In this document: one piece after another, positions 7,377-14,720 of the stretch | How positions within the stretch are numbered: position 1 is the first letter of the stretch | Layout of the letters: each line of letters starts with the position of its first letter | Source of the DNA: Muribaculaceae bacterium | GTDB lineage: Bacteria; Bacteroidota; Bacteroidia; Bacteroidales; Muribaculaceae | NCBI GenBank assembly: GCA_009775265.1 | Contig: VSPG01000043.1 | Span: 1-18,362 of the forward strand | DNA: 18,362 bases | Direction: 5' to 3' | The notes under the pieces: model-generated | What the model saw: only the letters and a program-made list of their open reading frames with translations | What the model was told of the DNA's origin: nothing | Database searches by the model: none | Position numbers and translations under genes: made by a program

Positions 7377-8402
7377 ATGAAACACACATTCGCCATGATG
7401 TTTTTGCTTGCAGGAGCGGCAAACGGCATATCAGCGCAAGAAACCGGAGCGGAAAATCTTGTCACCAAAGAAATAATTTTTTCCGAGCACATAGCAGAAA
7501 CCGTCACTGACGAAACCATAGAATTCAATGCCGAAGGCTTCCGTTTCCTTTTGGAAAAAGACGATGTCTGCTCGAGCACCAATCCCGCCTACAGCGAGCG
7601 CCTCCAGTGCCTGCGGTTTGCAGCCTTCAACAAGTTCAAAATATACAGCCTTGACGGGCATTTCATCACAAAAATCGAGTTCGAGATACAGACCGACGAG
7701 TCCCTGTACCAGCAGGCCCAGCCTTACATATGGGGCTCATGGGTGGACGAAGACTGCGGAAATGCGCCGAACTCATCCGGATGGGAAGGCCGCAGTCCGT
7801 TCGTGACAATGCTGTTCGAACATCCTGACGGCAAATTCCTGTATATCAGCTCTGCCACCATTACATGCGAATCGCCGGAAGAAAAACAGTTCTCAATGGA
7901 GCTGTCTGTCGACGAAGTGAAATCCACGGGCAGCAACGCCATAATGAACTTTATGCTTAAAGTGAACAACGACAATGGTGTCCGCGATTTCACGATAACC
8001 GCCCACGACTCCGACACCGGAAAAGAATATTGTAGCTATACATTCGACCGCAACACATTTGCCGATTCTCAGCAAAATACTGTTCTTCGTGAATCTGACA
8101 ATGATGAAAATACTTACGAACTGAACGGGCAGGCCGTGCTGGACGGACTTGAAAGCGGACAGCCATGCCGTCTGAATGTAGGAATAAGCGCAAACTATGC
8201 CGACGGCAGCGCTTCCGTCACGCATCATCTTGATGCGCCTGTTTCTGTTACGCCATCTACTTCCACAGGAATCACAGACGTCCAGAGCGACACTATCCAC
8301 GAGGAATATTACGACATGAGCGGCGTGCTCGTTCAAAATCCGCAGCATGGCGCATACATCCGCCGCCAAGGCAGTGCGACAGAAAAAATACTTTTACCCT
8401 GA
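7377..8402 (+). CDS. Secreted protein of unknown function
   Basis: The 341-residue product starts with a clear Sec signal peptide (M-K-H-T-F-A-M-M-F-L-L-A-G-A-A then a cleavage-like I-S-A at 18-20) and has no lipobox. I recognise no catalytic family. The middle is rich in beta-strand-like segments; F-I-T-K-I-E-F-E-I followed by W-G-S-W and later F-L-Y-I-S-S-A-T-I-T resembles beta-sandwich domains common in secreted Bacteroidales proteins. The end (Y-Y-D-M-S-G-V-L-V-Q-N-P, then G-A-Y-I-R-R-Q-G) resembles the short C-terminal tails of many Prevotella and Muribaculaceae exported proteins, which may serve in sorting. It starts 30 nt after the epimerase gene and is followed by a strong terminator, so it is probably the last gene of the operon. 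Confidence 0.8.
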   Translation: MKHTFAMMFLLAGAANGISAQETGAENLVTKEIIFSEHIAETVTDETIEFNAEGFRFLLEKDDVCSSTNPAYSERLQCLRFAAFNKFKIYSLDGHFITKIEFEIQTDESLYQQAQPYIWGSWVDEDCGNAPNSSGWEGRSPFVTMLFEHPDGKFLYISSATITCESPEEKQFSMELSVDEVKSTGSNAIMNFMLKVNNDNGVRDFTITAHDSDTGKEYCSYTFDRNTFADSQQNTVLRESDNDENTYELNGQAVLDGLESGQPCRLNVGISANYADGSASVTHHLDAPVSVTPSTSTGITDVQSDTIHEEYYDMSGVLVQNPQHGAYIRRQGSATEKILLP

Positions 8403-8427
8403 CGCATATAAATAGCATAATCAAATA

Positions 8428-8467
8428 GGCAGACGGCTGAAAATCAATTGATTTTCAGCCGTCTGCC
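8428..8467. terminator. Perfect 40-nt palindrome, probable terminator
   Basis: The arms 8428-8447 and 8448-8467 are exact reverse complements (GGCAGACGGCTG... to ...CAGCCGTCTGCC) with no unpaired centre. As RNA it would form a long hairpin with a small AT-rich apex. It lies 26 nt after the last gene of the operon. No T-run follows on the plus strand, as is frequent in Bacteroidota. By symmetry it could act on both strands. Confidence 0.75.
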
Positions 8468-8640
8468 CGTGTTGTGGACATGATTTAAGAACGAGGCTGT
8501 AGTTAACGACATTTTAGAATATGTTGGGATTTGTTTAAAAACCATTTTTCAAAAACACTTGTTTTTAACCATACAACATAACGTGTTAACAATTCGACGA
8601 TTATCTTGTCGTAAATTTTAACTGCCAAAAACTTTTAATT
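8468..8640 (+). promoter_or_regulatory. Leader region of the ferritin-like gene
   Basis: About 170 nt of AT-rich sequence precede the ferritin-like gene. TTTG at 8530-8533 could be a -33 element, but the sequence 20 nt later (AACACTTG, 8554-8561) matches the -7 consensus poorly. TTAAAAAC and GTTTTTAA around 8535-8568 form an 8-bp AT-rich inverted repeat. No promoter can be fixed with confidence, and no Shine-Dalgarno sequence precedes the ATG at 8641. Confidence 0.3.
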
Positions 8641-9273
8641 ATGGAAACCAAAGCCAAGAAAAAAACTCCGTCCTCCAAAGAGGACGCAAAAGCAAAGGCG
8701 GAAACTAAGAAAAAAGATGTGGCTGATTCTAAGGCCGGCACAAAAACTTCCGCAGACGTAACCGCCGAAAATAAAAAAAGCGGAAAGGAATTCCGCGAGT
8801 TCTTCATTGACGGGCTTAAAGACATTCTGTGGGCCGAAAAAGCATTCCTCAAAGCACTTCCGAAAATGCGTAAAGCCGCGACCGGAAAAGAGTTGGCCGC
8901 ATCTTTCGAGGCACATATGTCGGAGACTGAAAATCAGATTTCAACACTCGAAAAAGTGTTTGAATTGATGGGCGAAAAGCCGAAGACTAAAAAGTGCGAT
9001 GCCATGGAAGGTCTTATTTCAGAAACGGAAAGCATAATATCCGATACTGAAAAGGGTTCTGCTATACGCGATGCAGGGTTGATCCTTGCGGCTCAGAAAG
9101 TAGAGCATTATGAAATAGCCACATACGGGACACTCGCAGCTTTCGCCGACGCGATGCAGGAGGCCAACGTAGCAAAACTGCTGCGCTCGATTCTTAAGGA
9201 TGAGAAAAAATCCGACAAAAGCCTGACCGCTCTTGCGCTTGAATCCGTCAACGAAGATGCATCCGAAGAATAA
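8641..9273 (+). CDS. YciE/YciF-type ferritin-like protein (DUF892)
   Basis: The 210-residue product has two parts. Residues about 50-203 match the DUF892/YciE-YciF family of four-helix ferritin-like proteins, associated with stress responses in other bacteria. Visible family segments are F-I-D-G-L-K-D-I-L-W-A-E-K-A (E66), F-E-A-H-M-S-E-T-E-N-Q (E90, E97) and A-A-Q-K-V-E-H-Y-E-I-A-T-Y-G (E155, H156, E158), which supply the expected carboxylate/histidine di-metal ligands. Residues 1-49 are a disordered-looking tail rich in Lys, Ala, Ser and Thr, resembling histone-H1-like tails that bind DNA. The gene is alone between two hairpins, so it is probably transcribed singly. Its biochemical activity is not established for the family. 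Confidence 0.85.
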   Translation: METKAKKKTPSSKEDAKAKAETKKKDVADSKAGTKTSADVTAENKKSGKEFREFFIDGLKDILWAEKAFLKALPKMRKAATGKELAASFEAHMSETENQISTLEKVFELMGEKPKTKKCDAMEGLISETESIISDTEKGSAIRDAGLILAAQKVEHYEIATYGTLAAFADAMQEANVAKLLRSILKDEKKSDKSLTALALESVNEDASEE

Positions 9274-9295
9274 ACGCGCTTTATAGAGACGCTCA

Positions 9296-9344
9296 TGACA
9301 ATAAACAGGCCGAAACCAAAGTGGTTTCGGCCTGTTTATTGTCA
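9296..9344. terminator. 23-bp perfect hairpin, probable terminator
   Basis: Arms 9296-9318 and 9322-9344 are perfectly complementary with a 3-nt loop (AAG). The stem runs from TGACAATAAACAGG to the mirrored CCTGTTTATTGTCA. It lies 22 nt after the ferritin-like gene and separates it from flavodoxin. Its AT-rich base could support termination on either strand. Confidence 0.8.
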
Positions 9345-9350
9345 ATCCTC

Positions 9351-9383
9351 TTTGTCAAAACAAGTCGGCATGCGTGATATTTG
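9351..9383 (+). promoter_or_regulatory. Candidate flavodoxin promoter
   Basis: TTTG at 9351-9354 is followed after 21 nt by GATATTTG (9376-9383), one mismatch from TAnnTTTG. The spacing fits the Bacteroidota housekeeping promoter. Transcription would begin near 9390, leaving a leader of about 74 nt. Confidence 0.4.
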
Positions 9384-9463
9384 AGCGTTCGCAGAGGAGA
9401 ATTTGTCCGAACAAGCAGGCGCGGCGGTGTGTTTTACAATAAACTTTAAAAATCAAAGGGACA

Positions 9464-9964
9464 ATGAAAAAATATGGCATTTTTTATGCGTCGAGCACAG
9501 GCCACACCGCCGATGCCGCACGCCGTATAGCCGCTGCGCTCGGAGTGGAAGCGGAGGACATTCATGACGTGGCAAAGACGGCTCCGTCTCGCCTTGGCGA
9601 TTATGAAGTGTGCATCCTCGGGTCGCCCACCTATGGCGCCGGCGACATGCAGCCTTACATGGAAGATTTCGTCGACGGAGCACGCGTGCTTGACCTTCAG
9701 GGACACAAACTCGCGTTTTTCGGTACGGGCGACGAAACTATGAGCCATACGTTCTGCAGCGCCGTTGGCGACATGGCCAAGTCGCTTGCCCACACCGGCG
9801 CACGTCTGATAGGCGAATACGACGGCCGCGGCTACGTGTTTGAAGAAACGGAAGCGGAAATAGCTCCGGGAGTGTACTACGGTCTTATGCTTGACAACGT
9901 CAACCACGCCGAACTCACCGATTCGCGAATATCGGCCTGGGCGGCCAAGCTGGGCACGGAATGA
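9464..9964 (+). CDS. fldA: Flavodoxin
   Basis: A 166-residue cytoplasmic electron-transfer protein that binds FMN. The phosphate-binding loop is S-S-T-G-H-T (residues 10-15). The first flavin-edge loop is G-S-P-T-Y-G-A-G-D, and the second is F-G-T-G-D-E-T-M-S-H-T-F-C-S-A-V-G. Length and the late Y-D-G-R-G-Y-V-F plus L-M-L-D-N-V-N-H-A-E-L-T-D segments mark it as a long-chain flavodoxin. The tryptophan that usually stacks on the flavin in the first loop is tyrosine here. The second-loop tyrosine of E. coli FldA is absent, which I recall as normal for Bacteroidales relatives. It is a single-gene unit between two terminator-like hairpins. Confidence 0.92.
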   Translation: MKKYGIFYASSTGHTADAARRIAAALGVEAEDIHDVAKTAPSRLGDYEVCILGSPTYGAGDMQPYMEDFVDGARVLDLQGHKLAFFGTGDETMSHTFCSAVGDMAKSLAHTGARLIGEYDGRGYVFEETEAEIAPGVYYGLMLDNVNHAELTDSRISAWAAKLGTE

Positions 9965-10002
9965 CAAACGAGACAAATACTCAGTCTTAAAAAAGATTAA
10001 GG

Positions 10003-10024
10003 AAAACGGCGCCGGCGGCCTTTT
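10003..10024 (+). terminator. Short GC hairpin with T-run after flavodoxin
   Basis: AAAA-c-GGC (10003-10010) can pair with GCC-TTTT (10018-10024) around a GC-rich loop, and the descending arm merges with a run of five T residues. It lies about 40 nt after the flavodoxin stop and ahead of the nrnA promoter, fitting a rho-independent terminator. Confidence 0.5.
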
Positions 10025-10061
10025 TGAGGTGCTCCGTCTCTCGTAATTGCGAAATGTTGCT

Positions 10062-10069
10062 TATCTTTG
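10062..10069 (+). promoter_or_regulatory. -7 promoter element of the nrnA-glmM operon
   Basis: TATCTTTG followed by C is an exact match to TAnnTTTG. No clear -33 TTTG is visible at the usual spacing. The nrnA ATG is 17 nt downstream of the element, so the transcript would have a leader of only about 10 nt. Confidence 0.6.
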
Positions 10070-10086
10070 CGGAATAATTCACCGCA

Positions 10087-11124
10087 ATGATAAGCCGCAT
10101 AATAAAAGACGAGACAGTGCGCCGCCTGCGCCATCTTATAGCCGATGCCGGCAAAATAGCCATAATATGCCATGTGGGGCCTGACGGCGATGCCGTGGGG
10201 TCGTCGCTGGCTCTTGCGCATGTGCTCGGCGCGTTGGGCAAGGAAGCCCGATGCATCATTCCTGATGCCACTTCCTCGCTGCTTATGCAGCTGCCTGAAG
10301 CGAAGGAACTCGTGGATGCCTGCAAGCATCCCGACTTCGCCCGCACGTTGCTGCGCGAGGCCGACCTTATATTCTGTCTTGATTTCAACGACCCCAAGCG
10401 TGTCGACCGCATGGCCGATGCCTTGCTTGCCGCCCGCGCCTCGAAAGTGATGATAGACCATCACGAAAATCCGGTCGATTTCACCACTATAGCCATATCG
10501 CAGCCTGAAATGGCCGCTACGTGCTACGTGCTGTTCCGGGTGCTTTGCCGTCTGGAATTATTGCCTTATATTGACTCTGTTGCGTCTACTCTCATGCTGG
10601 CCGGCATACTCACCGACACCGGTGGTTTTGCCTATAACAGTTCCGACCCGGAGCTGTTTGAAGTCGTGGCCGAGCTTCTGCGCCATGGTGCAGACAAGGA
10701 CGGCCTGATACGCTTGCTTTTCAACACGGTGAGCGAAAATGCCTTGCGCCTTAACGCCTATGCAATGGACCGCAAACTTGAGGTGGATCGCGGGATGGGA
10801 GCGGCGCTCATAACCCTCAGCCGCGCCGAGCTCAACCGCTACCACTACTGCAAGGGCGACACCGAGAGCCTTGTGAACAAGCCGCTCGCCATCCCCGGCG
10901 TGGTGTATTCCTGCTTCATGCGTGAGGAGGAGAAGTACATAAAAGTGTCGATGCGTTCGAAAGGCGACTTCCCTGTCAACGAGATTTGTGCCGAGCATTT
11001 CGGCGGCGGCGGCCACTTGAATGCCGCCGGAGGCGAGTTCCACGGCACGCTTGAAGAGGCCGCGGAAGCATTCCGTGCCCTTATGGCTGAGAACAAAAAG
11101 AAATATATCAATAAAAAACAATGA
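10087..11124 (+). CDS. nrnA: DHH-family oligoribonuclease / pAp phosphatase NrnA
   Basis: A 345-residue cytoplasmic phosphoesterase of the DHH-DHHA1 family. Characterised NrnA enzymes degrade very short RNA oligonucleotides and dephosphorylate 3'-phosphoadenosine 5'-phosphate, using Mn2+. The DHH domain shows C-H-V-G-P-D-G-D-A (H29, D33, D35), L-D-F-N-D (D99) and I-D-H-H-E-N-P (D124, H125, H126), then the A-G-I-L-T-D-T-G-G-F motif. The DHHA1 domain ends in G-G-G-G-H-L-N-A-A-G-G (306-316), the substrate-binding glycine loop. Length is normal. It is the first gene of a four-gene run; its stop overlaps the next start by 4 nt (11121-11124). Confidence 0.92.
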   Translation: MISRIIKDETVRRLRHLIADAGKIAIICHVGPDGDAVGSSLALAHVLGALGKEARCIIPDATSSLLMQLPEAKELVDACKHPDFARTLLREADLIFCLDFNDPKRVDRMADALLAARASKVMIDHHENPVDFTTIAISQPEMAATCYVLFRVLCRLELLPYIDSVASTLMLAGILTDTGGFAYNSSDPELFEVVAELLRHGADKDGLIRLLFNTVSENALRLNAYAMDRKLEVDRGMGAALITLSRAELNRYHYCKGDTESLVNKPLAIPGVVYSCFMREEEKYIKVSMRSKGDFPVNEICAEHFGGGGHLNAAGGEFHGTLEEAAEAFRALMAENKKKYINKKQ

Positions 11125-11693
11125 GAATATTCCGCAAAATTGCGCTTGCCGCCATCGCCTTTGCCGGTGTGGCTCTTGCTTCGTGCGAAGACACCAAGAG
11201 CTATGCCGAACTGCTGACCGATGAAACGCACTATGTGAACGCTTATCTTGCCAACCATCGCGTAGTGGCGGAAATACCGGCCGATACGGTTTTCGAAACC
11301 GGCGAAGACGCCCCTTATTACCGGCTCGACGAGGACGGCAACATGTACATGCAGGTGCTTGATGCCGGAACTAAAGGCAATAAGGTGAAAGCCGACGAGC
11401 AGATTTATTTCCGCTTCACCCGCTGGTCGCTCTACAACTATAGCGGCGGCGAACTCTCCGGCGGAGCCGGCAATGAGAACGACCTCAGTTTTGCCAACAC
11501 ATGGTTCCGCTACGGCAACTATCAGCTCCAGACTTCCAGCCAGTGGGGGTCGGGCATCCAGTACCCCCTTTCTCTGCTGCCTGTGGACTGCGAAGTAAAC
11601 ATCGTGATTAAGTCGCAGCTCGGCCTCACCAGCGAAATAGCCGAAGTGGTGCCGTTCCTATACCACATACGTTACTATCGCCCTAAAATCTAA
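11121..11693 (+). CDS. DUF4827-type lipoprotein
   Basis: The 190-residue product begins with a lipoprotein signal peptide (lipobox A-L-A-S-C, acylated C22), so it should be anchored in the envelope. The body, with Y-A-E-L-L-T-D-E, Y-F-R-F-T-R-W-S-L-Y-N-Y-S-G-G and the final L-Y-H-I-R-Y-Y-R-P-K, resembles DUF4827, a Bacteroidales lipoprotein family of unknown function, as I recall. It overlaps nrnA by 4 nt and precedes glmM by 28 nt. The four-base overlap suggests translational coupling between a cytoplasmic nuclease and an envelope lipoprotein; I cannot name a shared process. Confidence 0.8.
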   Translation: MRIFRKIALAAIAFAGVALASCEDTKSYAELLTDETHYVNAYLANHRVVAEIPADTVFETGEDAPYYRLDEDGNMYMQVLDAGTKGNKVKADEQIYFRFTRWSLYNYSGGELSGGAGNENDLSFANTWFRYGNYQLQTSSQWGSGIQYPLSLLPVDCEVNIVIKSQLGLTSEIAEVVPFLYHIRYYRPKI

Positions 11694-11721
11694 GAGTTTT
11701 GTCTGAAAATACCATAACGTC

Positions 11722-13107
11722 ATGACCCTTATAAAGTCCATTTCCGGAATACGCGGAACCATAGGCGGCGCTCCCGGCGACGCCCTGACAGCACAGGATA
11801 TAGTGCGGTTTACGGCAGCTTATGCCGCATTCATAGAAAAAACCACCACACGCACCTCGCGCACCATCGTGGTGGGACGCGATGCGCGCCTGAGCGGCGA
11901 CATGGTGTGCCGACTTGTCACCGGCACACTCATCAGCATGGGATTCGACGTGGTGAACATCGGTCTTGCGTCCACCCCGACAACGGAGATGGCTGTGACG
12001 GCCGAAGGCGCATGCGGAGGCATCATCATCACGGCTTCCCATAACCCGGCGCAGTGGAATGCGCTGAAGCTGCTCAACGAGCACGGCGAGTTCCTCAACG
12101 ATGCAGAAGGCCGTGAGGTGCTCAGAATTGCCGACAGCGGCGAGTACGGCTATGCGGAAATAGACGGCATTGGACACGAATACATGAACACCACCTACAA
12201 CCGTCACCATATCGATGCTGTGCTGGCGCTTCCGGCCGTTGATGTCGAAGCTATCCGCCGTGCCCGCTTCCGCGTGGCTGTCGATGCGGTCAACAGTGTG
12301 GGCGGCGTTGTCATTCCGCAGCTTCTCCGCGCTCTCGGAGTCGAGGAAGTGGTGGAGCTTAACTGCGAGCCCTCGGGCCGTTTCGCCCACACTCCCGAGC
12401 CTATCCCTGAAAACCTTACGCAGATAGCCTCTCTGATGGCTAAAGGCGTGGCCGACGTAGGATTCGTTGTCGACCCGGATGTGGATCGTCTTGCCATAGT
12501 GATGGAAAACGGCGAAATGTTCGGCGAGGAATACACGCTCGTCAGCGTCGCAGACTATGTGCTTTCTCTCACTCCCGGGGCAACGGTGAGCAACCTCAGT
12601 TCGTCGCGCGCGCTGCGCGATGTCACCCGTGCCCGTGGTGGACGCTACGAGGCGGCCGCAGTGGGAGAAGTGAACGTGACCACGAAGATGAAGGAAATCG
12701 GTGCGGTGATAGGCGGCGAAGGCAATGGCGGAGTGATTTATCCCGAACTTCATTATGGCCGCGACGCTCTCGTAGGTGTGGCGTTGTTCCTCACGCTGCT
12801 TGCCAAGAGCGGCAAAAAGGTGAGCGCGCTGCGTGCGGGCTATCCTCCGTATTCTATTTACAAAACCAAGGTGTCGCTGGCTCCCACGCTTGATATTGAC
12901 GCATTGCTTGCCGCAGTCAAGGCAAAATTCGCAGGCGAGGAAATTACAGACATTGACGGAGTGAAAATCGACTTTGCCGACTCCTGGGTGCATCTGCGCC
13001 GCAGCAACACCGAACCCATAATTCGCGTGTATGCAGAGGCCGCCACGCCGGAAGCCGCCGAACGGCTCGGCGAGGAAGTCAAGGCTGTAATAACAAGCAT
13101 GCTCTGA
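11722..13107 (+). CDS. glmM: Phosphoglucosamine mutase
   Basis: A 461-residue cytoplasmic alpha-D-phosphohexomutase. The most likely reaction is glucosamine-6-phosphate to glucosamine-1-phosphate, feeding UDP-GlcNAc for peptidoglycan and lipopolysaccharide. All four signature sites are present: the phosphoserine loop T-A-S-H-N-P (S106), the Mg2+ loop D-P-D-V-D-R (D251, D253, D255), the sugar loop G-E-G-N-G-G (332-337) and the phosphate-binding loop R-R-S-N-T-E-P (426-432). The start at 11722 gives the typical N-terminus I-S-G-I-R-G-T-I-G-G. The G-E-G-N-G-G loop differs from the E-Q-S-G-H form of E. coli GlmM and is shared with archaeal-type and Bacteroidota mutases, so phosphomannomutase activity cannot be excluded. 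Its stop overlaps the next start by one base. Confidence 0.88.
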   Translation: MTLIKSISGIRGTIGGAPGDALTAQDIVRFTAAYAAFIEKTTTRTSRTIVVGRDARLSGDMVCRLVTGTLISMGFDVVNIGLASTPTTEMAVTAEGACGGIIITASHNPAQWNALKLLNEHGEFLNDAEGREVLRIADSGEYGYAEIDGIGHEYMNTTYNRHHIDAVLALPAVDVEAIRRARFRVAVDAVNSVGGVVIPQLLRALGVEEVVELNCEPSGRFAHTPEPIPENLTQIASLMAKGVADVGFVVDPDVDRLAIVMENGEMFGEEYTLVSVADYVLSLTPGATVSNLSSSRALRDVTRARGGRYEAAAVGEVNVTTKMKEIGAVIGGEGNGGVIYPELHYGRDALVGVALFLTLLAKSGKKVSALRAGYPPYSIYKTKVSLAPTLDIDALLAAVKAKFAGEEITDIDGVKIDFADSWVHLRRSNTEPIIRVYAEAATPEAAERLGEEVKAVITSML

Positions 13108-14720
13108 TGCCGTCGTGCTGTACGACGAAAACATGCAGAAGCACACTCTTGTTCCGTGTGCTTCTGTTGTTATATGTCCTGTGGCAGATTCCGGGAATAT
13201 TTCCGTTGTGTAGTTTCGAGAGCGACGCGCTGAGTATCTCGGCTGGTTGTGAGTACACTTACATAAACGGGTGGGGGACTATAGGTACAGTTGGCTATGG
13301 CTACTGGATGCAGCCGCTCACCTACATGCTGATAGTAGCGATCAAGCACATCCTGCCGCAATTTGATTGCGAGACTATATATGCTGGCATTTCCGCGCTT
13401 TGTGCCCTGTCGCTACAGTTGGTGTTGATCGTTTTCGCTTCACGCATGCTCAGGCCGGAACGCAAGTGGCTGCTGCCTGTGGCGCTGTGGCTTATCCCCG
13501 AGAGTTACGCTCTTGCCACCTACCCGAATTCGACGTCGATAGCTGGTCTTTGTTTTGTGGCTGCAATGGTGTTTGTCGCTTTCCGGTATAGAATTCCCGC
13601 GCTTATCCTTTTAGTGGTGGCGCCTATGTTCCGTCTCGATGTGGTGATGATATATCCCACATTGCCGTTTGTGCTTGTTCTGAGCGGCTATACATGGCGC
13701 AATGCGTTGATTGCAACGGCGGTGTGCGCGGCGGCGGTGGTGGCGGCCATAATGGTATTTTATCCTTTGTCAGGTGCCTCGTGGGCGCACACGCTGTCGG
13801 AATATGGAGTGTGGAACGAGAAGATAAGCGCCTTTCAGCACAATATAGCTGTACTTGGCAACTATGGTATATGGAATTTTGTGCTTATTCCCGGCGGTAT
13901 ATACCTTCTTTTCAAGGACAACAGGAAACTTCTTTCGGCAACCATAGTGGTGGCAGTCATGGCTGTGCATCTTGTGAACATTCGTTTCGGTAACGCATGC
14001 AAGCACTATGCACTGGTGATGCCGTTCGTTCTTGTTGCCATATGCCGTGTGCTCGACTATGTGGCAGACGTGCGCATGAAGCGTCCGGGCGTGGTGCTAA
14101 TGGTTGCAGGCTCCCTGCTCGTGCTGAGTGTTGTCGGAGTATATAAACCGTTGATCGACAAAATGCCTTTCGGCGAGGATGTGGACAATCCTCTGCCGGT
14201 ACGTACCCCTTCGGTAGTCTTCAGATTGCCGGGCCGTAATGTCATGCTTTGTTTTGGCAGCGGCGACCACTGGTGCTCGGCCGACGAGATTGTGATGTTT
14301 AGCGGTGCAGTCACCTATCCGTGGTTCATACACAATATTAAGAAGGAAAATATGCGCCGGTTACGGCTGCTTGAGGATGTGTTGCGTGAGTGCCCCGAGG
14401 CGGTGTGTGTGACTCCTACGTGGCAAACGGGATGTCGCGTGCAGGCTGCGTTATTGTCGGGACGCATCTTGGCCGACCATAGGAGCTGCTCCCGGAGCGA
14501 ACTGCTTTTTGAAGAGGATGGAGTGAGAAAATCCATGCCTGTGTTCGTTCAGGAACTGGACTCGATAAACGCTATGCTGAACGCGCCTCTTTTACTGTGC
14601 AACACTGAAGTAGTCAACTTCGAGTATTCGGCCTATCTTGGCATAATGGCAAAGAGGGGTCTGTTACGTCGGCAAAACGAGGTGGTATATGTGTTTGACA
14701 GGGCGGCCGTCAGGGATTGA
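13107..14720 (+). CDS. Polytopic membrane protein, GT-C glycosyltransferase-like
   Basis: The 537-residue product has an N-terminal hydrophobic helix, roughly nine to eleven membrane segments over residues 15-355, and a C-terminal soluble domain of about 180 residues. The layout resembles GT-C glycosyltransferases, which use lipid-linked sugars. F-E-S-D-A near residue 38 could be the early acidic motif of that fold, and Y-P-N-S-T-S-I-A-G with P-M-F-R-L-D-V-V-M-I-Y-P recalls eukaryotic-type lipid-linked mannosyltransferases. No specific family can be assigned. It is the last gene of the nrnA operon, overlapping glmM by one base (TGATG), which suggests sugar-phosphate supply and sugar transfer are co-expressed. 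Its 3' end overlaps the convergent MscS gene by 11 bp, leaving no space for a separate terminator. Confidence 0.75.
   Translation: MPSCCTTKTCRSTLLFRVLLLLYVLWQIPGIFPLCSFESDALSISAGCEYTYINGWGTIGTVGYGYWMQPLTYMLIVAIKHILPQFDCETIYAGISALCALSLQLVLIVFASRMLRPERKWLLPVALWLIPESYALATYPNSTSIAGLCFVAAMVFVAFRYRIPALILLVVAPMFRLDVVMIYPTLPFVLVLSGYTWRNALIATAVCAAAVVAAIMVFYPLSGASWAHTLSEYGVWNEKISAFQHNIAVLGNYGIWNFVLIPGGIYLLFKDNRKLLSATIVVAVMAVHLVNIRFGNACKHYALVMPFVLVAICRVLDYVADVRMKRPGVVLMVAGSLLVLSVVGVYKPLIDKMPFGEDVDNPLPVRTPSVVFRLPGRNVMLCFGSGDHWCSADEIVMFSGAVTYPWFIHNIKKENMRRLRLLEDVLRECPEAVCVTPTWQTGCRVQAALLSGRILADHRSCSRSELLFEEDGVRKSMPVFVQELDSINAMLNAPLLLCNTEVVNFEYSAYLGIMAKRGLLRRQNEVVYVFDRAAVRD

Noticed and set aside
8503..8512. 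GTTAACGACA shared with the far right end (near 18310)
   Set aside because: A single 10-bp match between two AT-rich leaders is expected by chance and has no supporting context.
11683..13146. 487-codon minus-strand open frame
   Set aside because: It mirrors glmM, whose four signature motifs are intact on the plus strand. The minus translation is His/Arg/Ala-rich without recognisable features.
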